Shown: positions 39,208 through 48,690, numbered from the stretch's first letter. The stretch is 64,000 bases of DNA from Chitinophagaceae bacterium (GCA_024508725.1 JANINS010000003.1:186001-250000), one strand, 5' to 3'. Notes: generated from the sequence alone by a model not told the origin. Translations and numbers: made by a program.

Positions 39208-42201
39208 ATGAAAAAATTATACTTCACCCTGCTAACGGTTTTAATGTTTTGCCTGCCTTCTCTTGCAAATGATGTTATTGTAAAAGGTTATGTAACCTAT
39301 AGTAATGGCACTGCTGCGGCAAACCAATGGGTGTATATTCAAACTGACTCGTTAAGCACTCCTAATGGATGTCATCAGTACAGCCAGGTTTACACCAATG
39401 CCAACGGTTATTATATTGATACGCTTAGTTGCTCTTCGGGAAACATTGTAAAAGTGCAGATCCGCGTTTCTAATTGCAATGGAACACTCCTTATTGAAAA
39501 TCCGCAAGTAAATACAACTACCAATATCGTAGAACGCAACTTTGTGCTGGGTTGTAATCTTCAGCAAACCTGCGTTGCAGATTTTAATTACAATGTACAG
39601 GGAAGCTATGTAGCTTATACTTCAATGTCTTATACAACAAACAATAACCAGATCACGTCTTTGTATTGGGAATTAGGCGATGGGGCTACCGTGAATGGTA
39701 TGCCACAAGGGTTTGTTCATAATTATGCGAATCCCGGAACATTCACTGTAAAACTCAGGATTGAAACAGCAAATGGCTGCAAAGATTCAATAACAAAAGT
39801 GATCACTTTAACCAACACAAGTGGTACTTGCCAGGCTCAGTTCAAAGACAGTTTAATTGCTCCTAATAAATTTATCTTCCTTAGTGGTTCTTCAACTTCA
39901 GCTCCCGGAACAAGCATCACCAACCGGTTATGGAGTTTCGGAGATGGATCTTATAACAGCGGAAATAATATTAATGTAGATCATATTTATCAGCAGCCAG
40001 GCACTTATACTGTTTGCCTTAGAATTTATGCTTCTACCGGATGTATTGACAGTATTTGCAAAACTATTACAGTTACATCTGTTCCAACACCAACTTGTAA
40101 CGCCGACTTTAGTTACCAGGTTGCAACAAACGGAACGGTTTATTTCAACAATACTTCAACAACCAGTGCAGGGCCAAATGTGCAGTATTACTGGCATTTT
40201 GGTGATGGAATGGCTGGTTCTGCTCAGAATGCAGTATATACGTACACCACTCCTGGAACGTATAATGTGTGTTTGGCAATGTTTGCCAACGGATGTATGG
40301 ATTCAATTTGCAAAACAGTGGTTGTAAACTTTACGCCACCTCCACCATGTAATGCAAATTTCAACTACCAGCTAGGTGCTAACGGAAATGTAACATTTAC
40401 CAATACATCTTCCACCCTTGGTACGAACACACAATACCATTGGGATTTTGGAAACGGCATCTTCAGTACTACAACCAATGCTTCTTACCAGTTTCAGCCG
40501 GGTACTTACAATGTATGTTTGACGATCTGGAACAGCAACTGTGCAGATACGATCTGTAAAACGATCACCATTCCACCACTAACCACAACATGTAATGCAA
40601 ACTTCAATTTCCAGGTGGGCAGTAATGGTACGGTATCGTTTACCAATGCGTCAACAGGCAGCAATTCACCAAATGCTCAATACTACTGGCGTTTTGGTAT
40701 TCCGGGATTTACTGCATCGCAAAAGGATGTTACTATCACATATCCTACTCCGGGAATCTATAATGTTTGTCTTATAATGATAGACAATGGTTGCACTGAT
40801 ACGATATGCAAAACTGTTACAGTGAATTTCACACCTCCACCACCTTGTATCGCTAATTTCAGCTACCAGGTTGGTGCAAATGGAGTAGTGAATTTTACCA
40901 ACACCTCTTCAACCCTAGGCACCAATACTCAATATTATTGGATGGTTGGAAACAATACAATAAGTAATACTACCAATGCTTCCTATCAATTTCAGCCAGG
41001 AACGTACAATGTTTGTTTATCATTCTGGGGTGCTTGCCATGATTCGATATGCAAAACCATTGTTGTTCCTCCTTATCAAAATCAAACACCTTGTGAAGCC
41101 GTATTCGCTTTCACAGGACAACAATCTACACCAGGAACAAATGGGTATACACTTCAATTCAACAGTGCTAATTCACATGCAACATCAGCTGCAGGCGACA
41201 GCATCAGGGAGAGAATCTGGATATGGGGAGATGGTTCAACCACAACTGGTAAACTGGTGAACACATCTCACACTTACACTTCAGCCGGAACATACAATGT
41301 TTGCCTTGTGATCCGCTCACAAAGTAATTGCAGCGATACAACTTGCAAAACGGTAACTGTTCCAATGCCAAATCAACTGCTGTGTAATGCGCAATTCAGC
41401 TATGAGAATTTGCCTTATACCACACCTCCAAACAGACCAGTGAAGTTCAATGCAACAGCATCGGGCACTGTAAATGGAGATAGCATTATTAGTTACAAAT
41501 GGCAATTTGGAAACGGAACCACACTTACTACAACCAATAAGATCGTTACTACCAATTATACTCAGCCAGGCACTTATACAGTTTGTTTAACCATTACTAC
41601 AGCTCTTGGTTGTACCAGAACAGAATGCAAGGTGATCGTTGTTACACAAAGCACCAGTGCATGTGTACCACATTTCACCTGGACTAAGACAGGCACAAAA
41701 CAGATCAGTTTTAATAGTTCGATGAGTTGGGTTCCGGTAAACGATACTGTTATCAGCCGCACATGGAATTTTGGTAACGCAACGCCATTGCTTACAGGTA
41801 ATGTGATCAGTCCGGTACACAATTACCAGTATAACGGTGTGTACACAGTTTCACTTAAGATAAAAACGATTAAGAATTGTGAGCAGACAGTTTATATACC
41901 GGTGAATGTTCAGGATAGCATGGTTAATCCACCGAATGTTGAACCGGTTAAGATCATCAGCATATATCCTACACCGGCCCAATCGCAAACACAGGCTGTG
42001 GTTTGGAGCCAGCACAACAATGTACAGGCAGAACTGGCGATATTCGATGTATATGGTCAAAAGAAATGGAGCCTTACCAAGTACCTGATGCAGGGCAATA
42101 ACATAACGGTGTTACCAACAGCATTCTTGTTACCGGGCCCATACTACTTTAGGGTGACCACTGTGTACGGAATCAAAAGCAAGGCTTTCTTTAAGAACTA
42201 G
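39208..42201 (+). CDS. Secreted nine-PKD-repeat protein with T9SS sorting domain
   Basis: 997 aa. The signal peptide (1-21) is followed by a carboxypeptidase-regulatory-like domain (about 23-110, 'VKGYVTYSNGTAAANQWVY'). Nine PKD-type beta-sandwiches follow, each starting with C-x-x-x-F ('CVADFNY', 'CNADFSYQV', 'CNANFNYQL', 'CEAVFAFT' and so on), with turn motifs such as 'FGDG' and 'PGTYNVCL'. The end (about 905-997) is a T9SS type A sorting domain: 'SIYPTPAQ', 'DVYGQKKW', 'GPYYFRV', 'KAFFKN'. It should be exported by T9SS and anchored at the surface, perhaps as an adhesin. No enzyme domain. Confidence 0.92.
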   Translation: MKKLYFTLLTVLMFCLPSLANDVIVKGYVTYSNGTAAANQWVYIQTDSLSTPNGCHQYSQVYTNANGYYIDTLSCSSGNIVKVQIRVSNCNGTLLIENPQVNTTTNIVERNFVLGCNLQQTCVADFNYNVQGSYVAYTSMSYTTNNNQITSLYWELGDGATVNGMPQGFVHNYANPGTFTVKLRIETANGCKDSITKVITLTNTSGTCQAQFKDSLIAPNKFIFLSGSSTSAPGTSITNRLWSFGDGSYNSGNNINVDHIYQQPGTYTVCLRIYASTGCIDSICKTITVTSVPTPTCNADFSYQVATNGTVYFNNTSTTSAGPNVQYYWHFGDGMAGSAQNAVYTYTTPGTYNVCLAMFANGCMDSICKTVVVNFTPPPPCNANFNYQLGANGNVTFTNTSSTLGTNTQYHWDFGNGIFSTTTNASYQFQPGTYNVCLTIWNSNCADTICKTITIPPLTTTCNANFNFQVGSNGTVSFTNASTGSNSPNAQYYWRFGIPGFTASQKDVTITYPTPGIYNVCLIMIDNGCTDTICKTVTVNFTPPPPCIANFSYQVGANGVVNFTNTSSTLGTNTQYYWMVGNNTISNTTNASYQFQPGTYNVCLSFWGACHDSICKTIVVPPYQNQTPCEAVFAFTGQQSTPGTNGYTLQFNSANSHATSAAGDSIRERIWIWGDGSTTTGKLVNTSHTYTSAGTYNVCLVIRSQSNCSDTTCKTVTVPMPNQLLCNAQFSYENLPYTTPPNRPVKFNATASGTVNGDSIISYKWQFGNGTTLTTTNKIVTTNYTQPGTYTVCLTITTALGCTRTECKVIVVTQSTSACVPHFTWTKTGTKQISFNSSMSWVPVNDTVISRTWNFGNATPLLTGNVISPVHNYQYNGVYTVSLKIKTIKNCEQTVYIPVNVQDSMVNPPNVEPVKIISIYPTPAQSQTQAVVWSQHNNVQAELAIFDVYGQKKWSLTKYLMQGNNITVLPTAFLLPGPYYFRVTTVYGIKSKAFFKN

Positions 42202-42224
42202 GTAGATTTATAGTCAATCGATCG

Positions 42225-42251
42225 TCCCCGATTTTTATCGGGGATTTTTTT
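42225..42251 (+). terminator. Terminator of the PKD/T9SS gene
   Basis: Perfect stem TCCCCGAT / ATCGGGGA with a four-base T loop and a following T7 tract, 23 bases after the stop. Confidence 0.9.
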
Positions 42252-42330
42252 GTAAGAAAAACCAAGTTGAATTGGATTAGAGATAATTAAAGAGCAAAAA
42301 GTACAAGCGTCATGCTAAAGACGTAATAAA

Positions 42331-42340
42331 TGCGACGCAA
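42331..42340 (-). repeat. Intergenic repeat core, subfamily B, degenerate copy 5
   Basis: Minus-strand TTGCGTCGCA, with GTACAAGCG about 22 bases to its left. This looks like a copy with an insertion or decay. Weak. Confidence 0.45.
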
Positions 42341-42378
42341 CAAAAGCTGAATAAATATCTAAAGTCGGCGCAATAAAA

Positions 42379-42780
42379 TTACATTGTTTCAACTGCTCCT
42401 TTATTCCTCGGTTTCCAGATGATGTAATAATAAGCAAGGATAAGAATACCAATACCGAATGGAACGATGGATAATTCTTTAAAGTCTATATTGGCAAACA
42501 CGATCTTTTCGTCGAAATGAAAGAACTCAGCGATCATCCAGTACGAGTTAGCCGATATCCAGAAAACAATTGCCAGGTTATGGTAAAGCTCCGATACCAT
42601 ATGTCTTGTTCTGATAGAAATAACGATCGCAATAATGAGTGTTGGGAAGATCATTGCAAAACCCAACGGCTTCCATACAAGGCACCAACTGATATCTTTC
42701 AATAGCCAGAAAACAATGTGCAGGTTTTCCATTCGGCGATAACTAAGCGGTATGCTGTAGTTGGGTTCAGTTTGTGGCAT
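42379..42780 (-). CDS. Small multi-pass membrane protein of unknown function
   Basis: 133 aa with about four hydrophobic segments ('FWLLKDISWCLVWKPLGFAM', 'IIAIVISI', 'LAIVFWISANSYWM', 'IGILILAYYYII'), a charged end 'KPRNKGAVETM', and no recognised domain. The ATG at 42780 gives the whole ORF. It sits 32 bases downstream of the FAD oxidoreductase on the same strand, so it may be the last gene of that run. Function cannot be assigned. Confidence 0.7.
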   Translation of the reverse strand: MPQTEPNYSIPLSYRRMENLHIVFWLLKDISWCLVWKPLGFAMIFPTLIIAIVISIRTRHMVSELYHNLAIVFWISANSYWMIAEFFHFDEKIVFANIDFKELSIVPFGIGILILAYYYIIWKPRNKGAVETM

Positions 42781-42812
42781 GGGAGTATTTTACAAGCCGC
42801 AATGATAAATTT

Positions 42813-43874
42813 TTACTGGGGAAGCTGGCTTAAAATACGCCTGAATCTTTGCACATCCACTTCAGGTGTGAGTGATTTTCCATTTACAAGATGATCAGCA
42901 AACTCATGCGCAAAATATGGAGCAAGTGAACAGCCTTTCGTTCCCATTCCATTAAATATTCCAACCGAATTTTGTTGTGGGTGCAACCCAACAAAAGGTC
43001 TTCTTTCTATCGTTGCCGGGCGAACTGCAGCCAGGTGATCAACCACTTTATAAGGCAGCCTTAACCAGAAACGTAATGATTGCTCTGTTTTGATGCGAAA
43101 GCCTTCAGAAGGTTTGTCATCGTTGAAAGCCCATTGAAAAGATGAGCCCACCCAAAACAGATCATCCTGCCAGGGCACAATGCTGATTCCCTGCTTGAGA
43201 ATATTTGTTCTTGGTAGGCCAGGAATATCAACAATCAATGCTTCGCCTTTATTGGGTGCAAAAGGAAGTAAACTGAAGTAAGGATTGTTATAACTATTCA
43301 CTCCATCACAGAAAATGATCTTAGAAGCTGTAATATGTTGGTAAGTCACATGATCCGGAAAAACATGTAGCACTGAATTATCGAACTGTTCATCTAACAG
43401 GCAATTTTGTTCACACAATTTTTTCCGCCATTTACTTAACAGAATATTGAGATCGATGAGTAATGTTGGATCTACCTCTCCTACTCCATATATGAAGTTT
43501 AGATACGGTTTCCAATTGCTTTCATCATGATGTTTAAGATAAGTCTCTCCTTCAGCAATTCTTTCTTCAAATGCATCACGCATTTGCAATGTTGAATGGA
43601 AATCCACAACATTGCAATGACGAATCAAAGAGGTATTCAACTCTGTTTCTAATTGCTGATAAGCAGATTCGGCAAACGGAAGAATATCTTCAATCTTCCA
43701 TGTTCTTACGATCCTTCTGCCTGTAACCGGATTGATCACACCACTGGCAATCTTAGAAGAAGTAAAAGGTTTAGATTCATCGATCACCAAAACGGTTTTG
43801 CCCTGCTTAAGTAAATTCCAGCTGAGAAAAGTGCCGCAAATTCCTTGTCCTACCACTACATAATCAACAGTCAT
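42813..43874 (-). CDS. FAD-dependent oxidoreductase (DAO family)
   Basis: 353 aa. The N-terminal Rossmann dinucleotide motif is 'VVGQGICGTFLSWNLLKQG' with 'VLVIDE' after it. The DAO-type substrate domain has 'GVINPVTGRRI' and, near the C-terminus, 'NGMGTKGCSLAPYFA', which contacts FAD. Family members oxidise amino acids or amines such as glycine, D-amino acids and sarcosine. No transporter or pathway partner nearby identifies the substrate. Neighbours are a TonB-box-like protein and an unknown membrane protein. Confidence 0.85.
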   Translation of the reverse strand: MTVDYVVVGQGICGTFLSWNLLKQGKTVLVIDESKPFTSSKIASGVINPVTGRRIVRTWKIEDILPFAESAYQQLETELNTSLIRHCNVVDFHSTLQMRDAFEERIAEGETYLKHHDESNWKPYLNFIYGVGEVDPTLLIDLNILLSKWRKKLCEQNCLLDEQFDNSVLHVFPDHVTYQHITASKIIFCDGVNSYNNPYFSLLPFAPNKGEALIVDIPGLPRTNILKQGISIVPWQDDLFWVGSSFQWAFNDDKPSEGFRIKTEQSLRFWLRLPYKVVDHLAAVRPATIERRPFVGLHPQQNSVGIFNGMGTKGCSLAPYFAHEFADHLVNGKSLTPEVDVQRFRRILSQLPQ

Positions 43875-43886
43875 ATAGCAAAACTA

Positions 43887-44372
43887 CTATTGTGGAGCAG
43901 ACAAGCCAACCCAAAACTGCAGGTAATCTGAATAGTGGGTGGTGACGATCCTTCCATCCTGCAAACCCGGACGCCATTGCGGCATTTTATTGATCATTTG
44001 CGTAATGGCTTTCTGCAGTATGCTTTTCATATCATAGAAATACTTGATGGTTTTTGCATTCTCAGTTGCAGCAGAACGGGTAGATGCTACACGGTCAAAC
44101 TCGGCTTCATAAGGATAGCCTTGTTCATCTATATAAAAAGAGAAATAAATGCGAATGTATTTTGCTGTATCACCTTTTTCTACAGCTTTTGTAAGAACTG
44201 TGTCGAAGGCAGGAAAATGAGCGAAGTAAAATCGTTTGAGTGAATCTGCTCCTGCAACAAACACAGGTGGCTTTTGCATATACTTTGCTTCATAAGCTCT
44301 GTTGTATTGAGCACTTTGGCTGTTTGCAGTGATGGCGAAGAATGTAATGGCAAGGGTGAAGAGTGTTTTCAT
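43887..44372 (-). CDS. Exported protein with TonB-C-like domain
   Basis: 161 aa. The signal peptide is 1-18 ('ITANSQ'). The C-terminal half, including 'KMPQWRPGLQDGRIVTTHYS', resembles the TonB C-terminal beta-alpha-beta fold (typical 'W.PG..NGK.V'). It lacks an N-terminal membrane helix that would keep it in the inner membrane, so it is not a standard energy transducer. It lies 2 bases from the LD-carboxypeptidase stop, so the two are likely co-transcribed. Confidence 0.7.
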   Translation of the reverse strand: MKTLFTLAITFFAITANSQSAQYNRAYEAKYMQKPPVFVAGADSLKRFYFAHFPAFDTVLTKAVEKGDTAKYIRIYFSFYIDEQGYPYEAEFDRVASTRSAATENAKTIKYFYDMKSILQKAITQMINKMPQWRPGLQDGRIVTTHYSDYLQFWVGLSAPQ

Positions 44373-44374
44373 GA

Positions 44375-45283
44375 TTATTCAATTTGGATTAGTTGCACTG
44401 AATCTGCCGAGATACTAAGCCGATGCTTCACACCTATCTTCAACGCATAATTCTCTTTCTCATGACTAACCGGAAAATCATAGCAAACCGGGTAGTCATA
44501 ATCTTTCACATGATGTTGCAGTATCTCATGAATTGTTGAACCAAATGGAATGACGGTGTCTTTCAGTTCTGTAAAACCACCGAAGATCAAACCGGCTAGT
44601 TTATCCAGCATTCCCGAACGTTTCAGCTGGATCATCATACGATCAATGTTATACAGGTATTCTCCAACATCTTCGAGAAACAAAATCTTGTTCTTTGTAT
44701 TGTATGATGAAGAAGAGCCAACCAGATGAGCGATCAAAGCAAGATTGCCACCCGCCAATCTTCCTTCGCATTCACCAACTGAATTTAATGCAGTTGACGC
44801 AGCAGCATATCTTGATGGCCGTCCTGATAATGCATTTCTCAATGACTGTACAAATTCATTATTGCTCTCTCCATCATTAAAAGCTCCGGCCATTGGTGCA
44901 TGCAACGTAGCGATCTTGTAATGCTCGAAAATATGTGCATGCAAAACAGTGATATCGCTAAAGCCGATGATCCACTTAGGATGCTTAGCAAATTTCTTAA
45001 AGTTAAGATCGTCGATCATTCGGCTTAACCCGTAACCACCTCTTGCACATAAGATGGCTTTTACTGAATCATCATCCAACATCTGCTGCAGATCATTCAA
45101 TCGGTCTTCATCAGTACCGGAGAAATAATGAAACTGGCTACCCAGTGTTCTACCTTCTTTTACATTGAAACCCCATTGATGCAATACTTCTATGCAGGTT
45201 TGATATTTTTCCTGCGGCATAAATCCAGCCGGACAAACAACGCCAATCGTATCACCTTGTTGCAGGTAGGGAGGAATAATCAT
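44375..45283 (-). CDS. LD-carboxypeptidase (S66 family)
   Basis: 302 aa, with the N-terminal 'GDTIGVVCPAGF' and 'LCARGGYGLSRMIDDL' of the family. The nucleophile Ser is probably in 'IGFSDITVLHAH', and Glu/His are in the C-terminal half. It cleaves the L-D bond of murein tetrapeptides during peptidoglycan recycling, or microcin-type peptides. The ATG at 45283 is chosen over the upstream 45313. It lies downstream of the GNAT/AraC genes and upstream of the TonB-C-like protein on the same strand. Confidence 0.9.
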   Translation of the reverse strand: MIIPPYLQQGDTIGVVCPAGFMPQEKYQTCIEVLHQWGFNVKEGRTLGSQFHYFSGTDEDRLNDLQQMLDDDSVKAILCARGGYGLSRMIDDLNFKKFAKHPKWIIGFSDITVLHAHIFEHYKIATLHAPMAGAFNDGESNNEFVQSLRNALSGRPSRYAAASTALNSVGECEGRLAGGNLALIAHLVGSSSSYNTKNKILFLEDVGEYLYNIDRMMIQLKRSGMLDKLAGLIFGGFTELKDTVIPFGSTIHEILQHHVKDYDYPVCYDFPVSHEKENYALKIGVKHRLSISADSVQLIQIE

Positions 45284-45329
45284 GTAATAAAAATAATGAA
45301 ACAAGCTGTACAATATGTGGCATCACCTG

Positions 45330-45344
45330 TTGTGTCACTCACTT
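45330..45344 (+). repeat. Intergenic repeat core, subfamily A, copy 4
   Basis: Exact TTGTGTCACTCACTT between the LD-carboxypeptidase start and the GNAT stop. It is followed by CATCGTTCAGAAC and lies opposite in orientation to both flanking genes. Confidence 0.8.
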
Positions 45345-45362
45345 CATCGTTCAGAACTATGT

Positions 45363-45803
45363 TCAACTGTTACGCTGCCAGTCTTCAGCACTCATTTCGA
45401 ACTTCACTTCTCCTGATCTTGTGATGCCTGTTTGTTTCCAGCCGGCAACTTTATAAAAACCTTCGGCTCTTGAACCAGGAGCAGTGCTTAACCATACTTT
45501 TTCCTTTTCTTGATCAAAATACCAATCCATCATTATTTGATGAAGTTTTTTACCAATGCCTTTCTTTTCATGATCGGGATGAATGAACAATGCCCAGATA
45601 TTATCATCTTCCAGATCAGCGATCGCAAAGCCAAGAATATTTCCATGCATTTCACAAACCCATCCTTTGCCACGAACAAACATGTATTCTTCACAATCCT
45701 TATCACTCACCAATGCAGGATCGGAGAGCATATTCTCTTTAACGGAATTTCTCACCACCTGTATTGCCGGAATATCTTCTAAAACTGCTTCTCTGAATAT
45801 CAT
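45363..45803 (-). CDS. GNAT family N-acetyltransferase
   Basis: 146 aa. The acetyl-CoA binding block is 'HPDHEKKGIGKKLHQIMMDW' and 'WVCEMHGNILGFAIADL' is the central strand; 'PGSRAEGFYKVAGWKQTG' follows. It acetylates an amine of unknown identity. Its ATG overlaps the AraC-family regulator stop (TAATG), so it is translationally coupled to it. The pair probably forms one unit in which the regulator controls itself and the transferase; this is inference. Confidence 0.88.
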   Translation of the reverse strand: MIFREAVLEDIPAIQVVRNSVKENMLSDPALVSDKDCEEYMFVRGKGWVCEMHGNILGFAIADLEDDNIWALFIHPDHEKKGIGKKLHQIMMDWYFDQEKEKVWLSTAPGSRAEGFYKVAGWKQTGITRSGEVKFEMSAEDWQRNS

Positions 45804-46780
45804 TAAACAGCAATGGCTTCTTTATTGTATTTGGTTCGGTATTCCATTGGTGAAATACCCGTGATCTTTTTAAAAGTTGCACGAAAAGCTTTGTTATCGT
45901 TGTAGCCAACCTTGTACATCACTTCATTCACATTCTCACGTGACGATTCCAGGCTTTTCTTAGCTGCCTCTATTTTTACCCGCTGAATATATTCGACCAC
46001 TGTATTTGCGGTTGCTTTCTTAAATCTGCGTTCGAAATTTCTTCTTCCTACAGCAAGCATATTAGCAAGTTGATCAACGGTGATCTTCTCCTGGTAATTC
46101 TTTTCAATGAAATCCTGTGCCTGCTTTATTGCATCATCTTCGTGAGCTTTTTGTCCTTCGAAAATGATGAAAGGCGATTGACTATGCCTGTCGATATCGA
46201 TCATGAAAGCTTTCGATATCAGAATCGCTACATCTCTTCCGGCATATTTCTCTACTAAGTAAACCACAAGATTCGTATAAGAATAAGCACCGCCACTAGT
46301 GTAAATTCCTGAGTCGGCAGTTATGATCTTGTCATCTACCAAATTTGCATTGGGAAATTTAGCCCTGAACTCGTTGGCATATCGCCAGTGGGTTGCACAT
46401 TGCTTTCCATCGAGCAAACCTGCTGAAGCCAGAAAGAAAGAACCAAGACAAAAGCTTGCGATCTCTGTTCCATTCTTGTATTGATCGATCATCCATGGAA
46501 CAAAAGCTTTGTTTCTGTCGAAAGCATCATCACCAAATATTGCAGGAACAATGATCAGGTCTGTTTTTTTAATGTCTTTGATCAATGCATCAGGCCTGAT
46601 GGTAAACAAACCATTTCGCTGCTCTACTTCATTGGAAATACTCACTAACTGAACCTTAAACAAAGGATCTTTCCCCATTGAACGGCAGATACCGTTTACT
46701 TCATTGAACACCTGGTGCGTTCCCTCAATGTTCGTCACACTGGAATGACCTATCGGAACGAGAATAGAAATGTGTTTCAT
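45803..46780 (-). CDS. GlxA family transcriptional regulator (DJ-1/PfpI plus AraC HTH)
   Basis: 325 aa. The N-terminal DJ-1/PfpI-like domain (about 1-175) contains 'LIIVPAIFGD' and 'IASFCLGSFFLASAGLLDG', with the nucleophile-elbow Cys in 'FCLGS'. The C-terminal AraC/XylS HTH (about 220-320) has 'ITVDQLANMLAVGRRNFERR' and 'YNDNKAFRATFKKITGISP'. Such regulators often control amino-acid or aldehyde metabolism. It is coupled to the GNAT gene and divergent from the small 46916 gene; the 135-base gap may hold the operator. Confidence 0.92.
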   Translation of the reverse strand: MKHISILVPIGHSSVTNIEGTHQVFNEVNGICRSMGKDPLFKVQLVSISNEVEQRNGLFTIRPDALIKDIKKTDLIIVPAIFGDDAFDRNKAFVPWMIDQYKNGTEIASFCLGSFFLASAGLLDGKQCATHWRYANEFRAKFPNANLVDDKIITADSGIYTSGGAYSYTNLVVYLVEKYAGRDVAILISKAFMIDIDRHSQSPFIIFEGQKAHEDDAIKQAQDFIEKNYQEKITVDQLANMLAVGRRNFERRFKKATANTVVEYIQRVKIEAAKKSLESSRENVNEVMYKVGYNDNKAFRATFKKITGISPMEYRTKYNKEAIAV

Positions 46781-46915
46781 CTGGCTTTATTTGAATTGTT
46801 CGCTCCACTAAATTAGGCATTACTGGTGTCGCAATCAACACCTGAAAAAGGCGTTTTAACACCCTTCCCATTAAAATCCGGAGATGGAGATTTGTATTCT
46901 CATTACAATGCAGTT

Positions 46916-47128
46916 ATGACCATCGAAATATTCAAAACGAATGTTGAAGGTGAAGCACAAGCCAACGAGGTGAGGCTGTTACTGTTACAGCATTTCCCAT
47001 ACAGCAGGATCAACTTTGATCTGCATGACTGTGATAAAGTATTGAGAGTTGCCGGAGCCGATATTGCACCGGAAAAGATCATACAGTTGGTTACTTCAAA
47101 AGGAGTAGCTTGTAATATTATTCACTAA
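46916..47128 (+). CDS. Small protein of unknown function (70 aa)
   Basis: 70 aa, MTIEIFKTNVEGEAQAN..., with predicted beta-alpha-beta-beta-alpha-beta-like alternation similar in size to a ferredoxin-like/HMA domain, but without a CxxC metal site. The ATG at 46916 is chosen; the in-frame extension to 46826 starts at a poor site. It is followed by the SRPBCC gene 25 bases later. Could be a small chaperone or regulatory subunit; unknown. Confidence 0.65.
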   Translation: MTIEIFKTNVEGEAQANEVRLLLLQHFPYSRINFDLHDCDKVLRVAGADIAPEKIIQLVTSKGVACNIIH

Positions 47129-47152
47129 CGCTTATAACTAAAATGCACAATT

Positions 47153-47686
47153 ATGAAAATCCTGAAAAAAATTTTGCTGGGAATAGCTGCTTTGGTTGTT
47201 ATTGTTCTGATCACAGCATTGTTTGTGAAAAAGAGTTACAACGTTGAGAGAGAGATCACCATCAACAAACCAGTACCGGAAGTATTTGCTTACATCAAAC
47301 AAATAAAAAACCAGGACCATTACAATAAGTGGGTGATGACAGATCCCAGTATGAAAAAAGAGTTTAAAGGAACGGATGCAACAGTAGGTTTTATTTATGC
47401 CTGGGATGGAAATAAAGATGCAGGTAAAGGTGAACAGGAGATCAAAAAGATTGATGAAAATAAAAGAATTGATATGGAGATAAGATTTGAAAAACCTATG
47501 GAAGGAATATCTCAATCATACATGACCACCGAAGCTGTTGCCGAAAACCAGACAAAAGTAAAAATGGCTTTTAGCAGTAAAGTTCCTTATCCTATGAACA
47601 TTATGTGCCTGTTCATAGACAACATGCTTGGCAAAGACATGGAAACAACCCTCGGTAATTTGAAAACAATTCTCGAAAAGAAATAA
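47153..47686 (+). CDS. SRPBCC (START-like) domain protein, membrane anchored
   Basis: 177 aa. The N-terminal membrane helix is at 4-24 ('KILLGIAALVVIVLITALF'). The SRPBCC/polyketide-cyclase-like fold then begins 'EREITINKPVPEVFAYI', typical of the family, with a hydrophobic ligand cavity. It starts 25 bases after the 70-aa gene and ends one base before the VOC gene, so it is likely in that operon. Ligand unknown. Confidence 0.85.
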   Translation: MKILKKILLGIAALVVIVLITALFVKKSYNVEREITINKPVPEVFAYIKQIKNQDHYNKWVMTDPSMKKEFKGTDATVGFIYAWDGNKDAGKGEQEIKKIDENKRIDMEIRFEKPMEGISQSYMTTEAVAENQTKVKMAFSSKVPYPMNIMCLFIDNMLGKDMETTLGNLKTILEKK

Positions 47687-47687
47687 C

Positions 47688-48107
47688 ATGGCAACCATAC
47701 ATCCGTACATCATCTTCCCGGGAAATACAGAAGCTGCCTTTGAATTTTATCGATCGATTTTCGGGGGAGAATTCAATGGAATGATGCGTTTTAAAGATTC
47801 ACCAGAGAAAGACAAAGTATCGCCTGAATATGCTGATAAGGTGATCCATGTTTCATATCCCATTGGAGATTCTTTGCTCATGGCTTCTGATCCACCGGAT
47901 AAGTGGAATGGAACAGTTCAGCAGGGAAACAATTTTCATTTATCCTACAATGCCAATAACGAAGCAGATGCAGATGCAAAATTCAATGCATTATCTGCCG
48001 GAGGAACGGTGTATATGCCTATGGGAAAAACATTTTGGGGAGCATACTTTGGAATGTTGAAAGATAAGTTCGGTATTCAATGGATGGTGAACTATGATCA
48101 ACGATAA
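47688..48107 (+). CDS. VOC family protein (PhnB-like)
   Basis: 139 aa, starting 'ATIHPYIIFPGNTEAAFEFY' and with 'SIFGGEFNGMMRFKDSPE' and the C-terminal 'FGIQWMVNYD' of PhnB/YjdN-type vicinal-oxygen-chelate proteins. Family members bind metal or aromatic substrates; most have no known activity. It begins one base after the SRPBCC stop, so it is likely translated from the same message. It is convergent with the AlkB gene, one base apart. Confidence 0.9.
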   Translation: MATIHPYIIFPGNTEAAFEFYRSIFGGEFNGMMRFKDSPEKDKVSPEYADKVIHVSYPIGDSLLMASDPPDKWNGTVQQGNNFHLSYNANNEADADAKFNALSAGGTVYMPMGKTFWGAYFGMLKDKFGIQWMVNYDQR

Positions 48108-48108
48108 T

Positions 48109-48690
48109 CTATTTCAAAATCGTTCGTAATGTAACCGAGTAACGGGTGTTTTTTACAGGAGCAATGCTATGTTGCCAATCTGTTCTCGCTTCACCCTGCA
48201 TTATATAAAGTGATCTTCTTTTCACCGGGAAGGAGATCACATTTTTTCTTGTCTGCTTTATTTTCTCCTGGGGACGTAAGCGAAAAATGCAGTCATTCAT
48301 AAGGGAAATTCCAACGATAATATCAAAAGGTGGAGCATCTCTATGCCAGTTGATCACAGATCCCGGAAGATATTCTGTTACCAATAGCTCAGCAAAATCA
48401 GTAGCATTCATCGAGATTTTAGCAGCAACCTTCTCTATAACAAAACCAAATTCTACAGGAATTTCCTTGCCTTTAGCCAGTTTTCTATTGGTAAAATTGT
48501 AATCAAAACCAAAGCTGGCGACTTTTCTATTAGCGATATATCCCTGGAAAATGAACGGATGTACTGCTGTAGCTGTAACGATCTCCAGTAATTTTTGTTC
48601 CTCTTCTATAGAGAGAAAATCTTCAAAATAGCTAAATCCCTCAGGGAAAACAGGTGCTAAAGGGAACAAAGTATCCATGCTAAAAGCCAT
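48109..48690 (-). CDS. AlkB-like 2-oxoglutarate-dependent dioxygenase
   Basis: 193 aa. Iron ligands are in 'WHRDAP' (H-x-D) and 'WQHSI'; the 2-oxoglutarate-binding arginines are in 'RYSVTLRTI'. AlkB enzymes remove alkyl groups from DNA or RNA bases oxidatively. It is not adjacent to ada or to adaptive-response genes. Either ATG (48690 or 48678) could be used; the longer one is listed. The catalytic set looks complete. A role in alkylation repair or RNA demethylation is probable, with the substrate uncertain. Confidence 0.9.
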   Translation of the reverse strand: MAFSMDTLFPLAPVFPEGFSYFEDFLSIEEEQKLLEIVTATAVHPFIFQGYIANRKVASFGFDYNFTNRKLAKGKEIPVEFGFVIEKVAAKISMNATDFAELLVTEYLPGSVINWHRDAPPFDIIVGISLMNDCIFRLRPQEKIKQTRKNVISFPVKRRSLYIMQGEARTDWQHSIAPVKNTRYSVTLRTILK

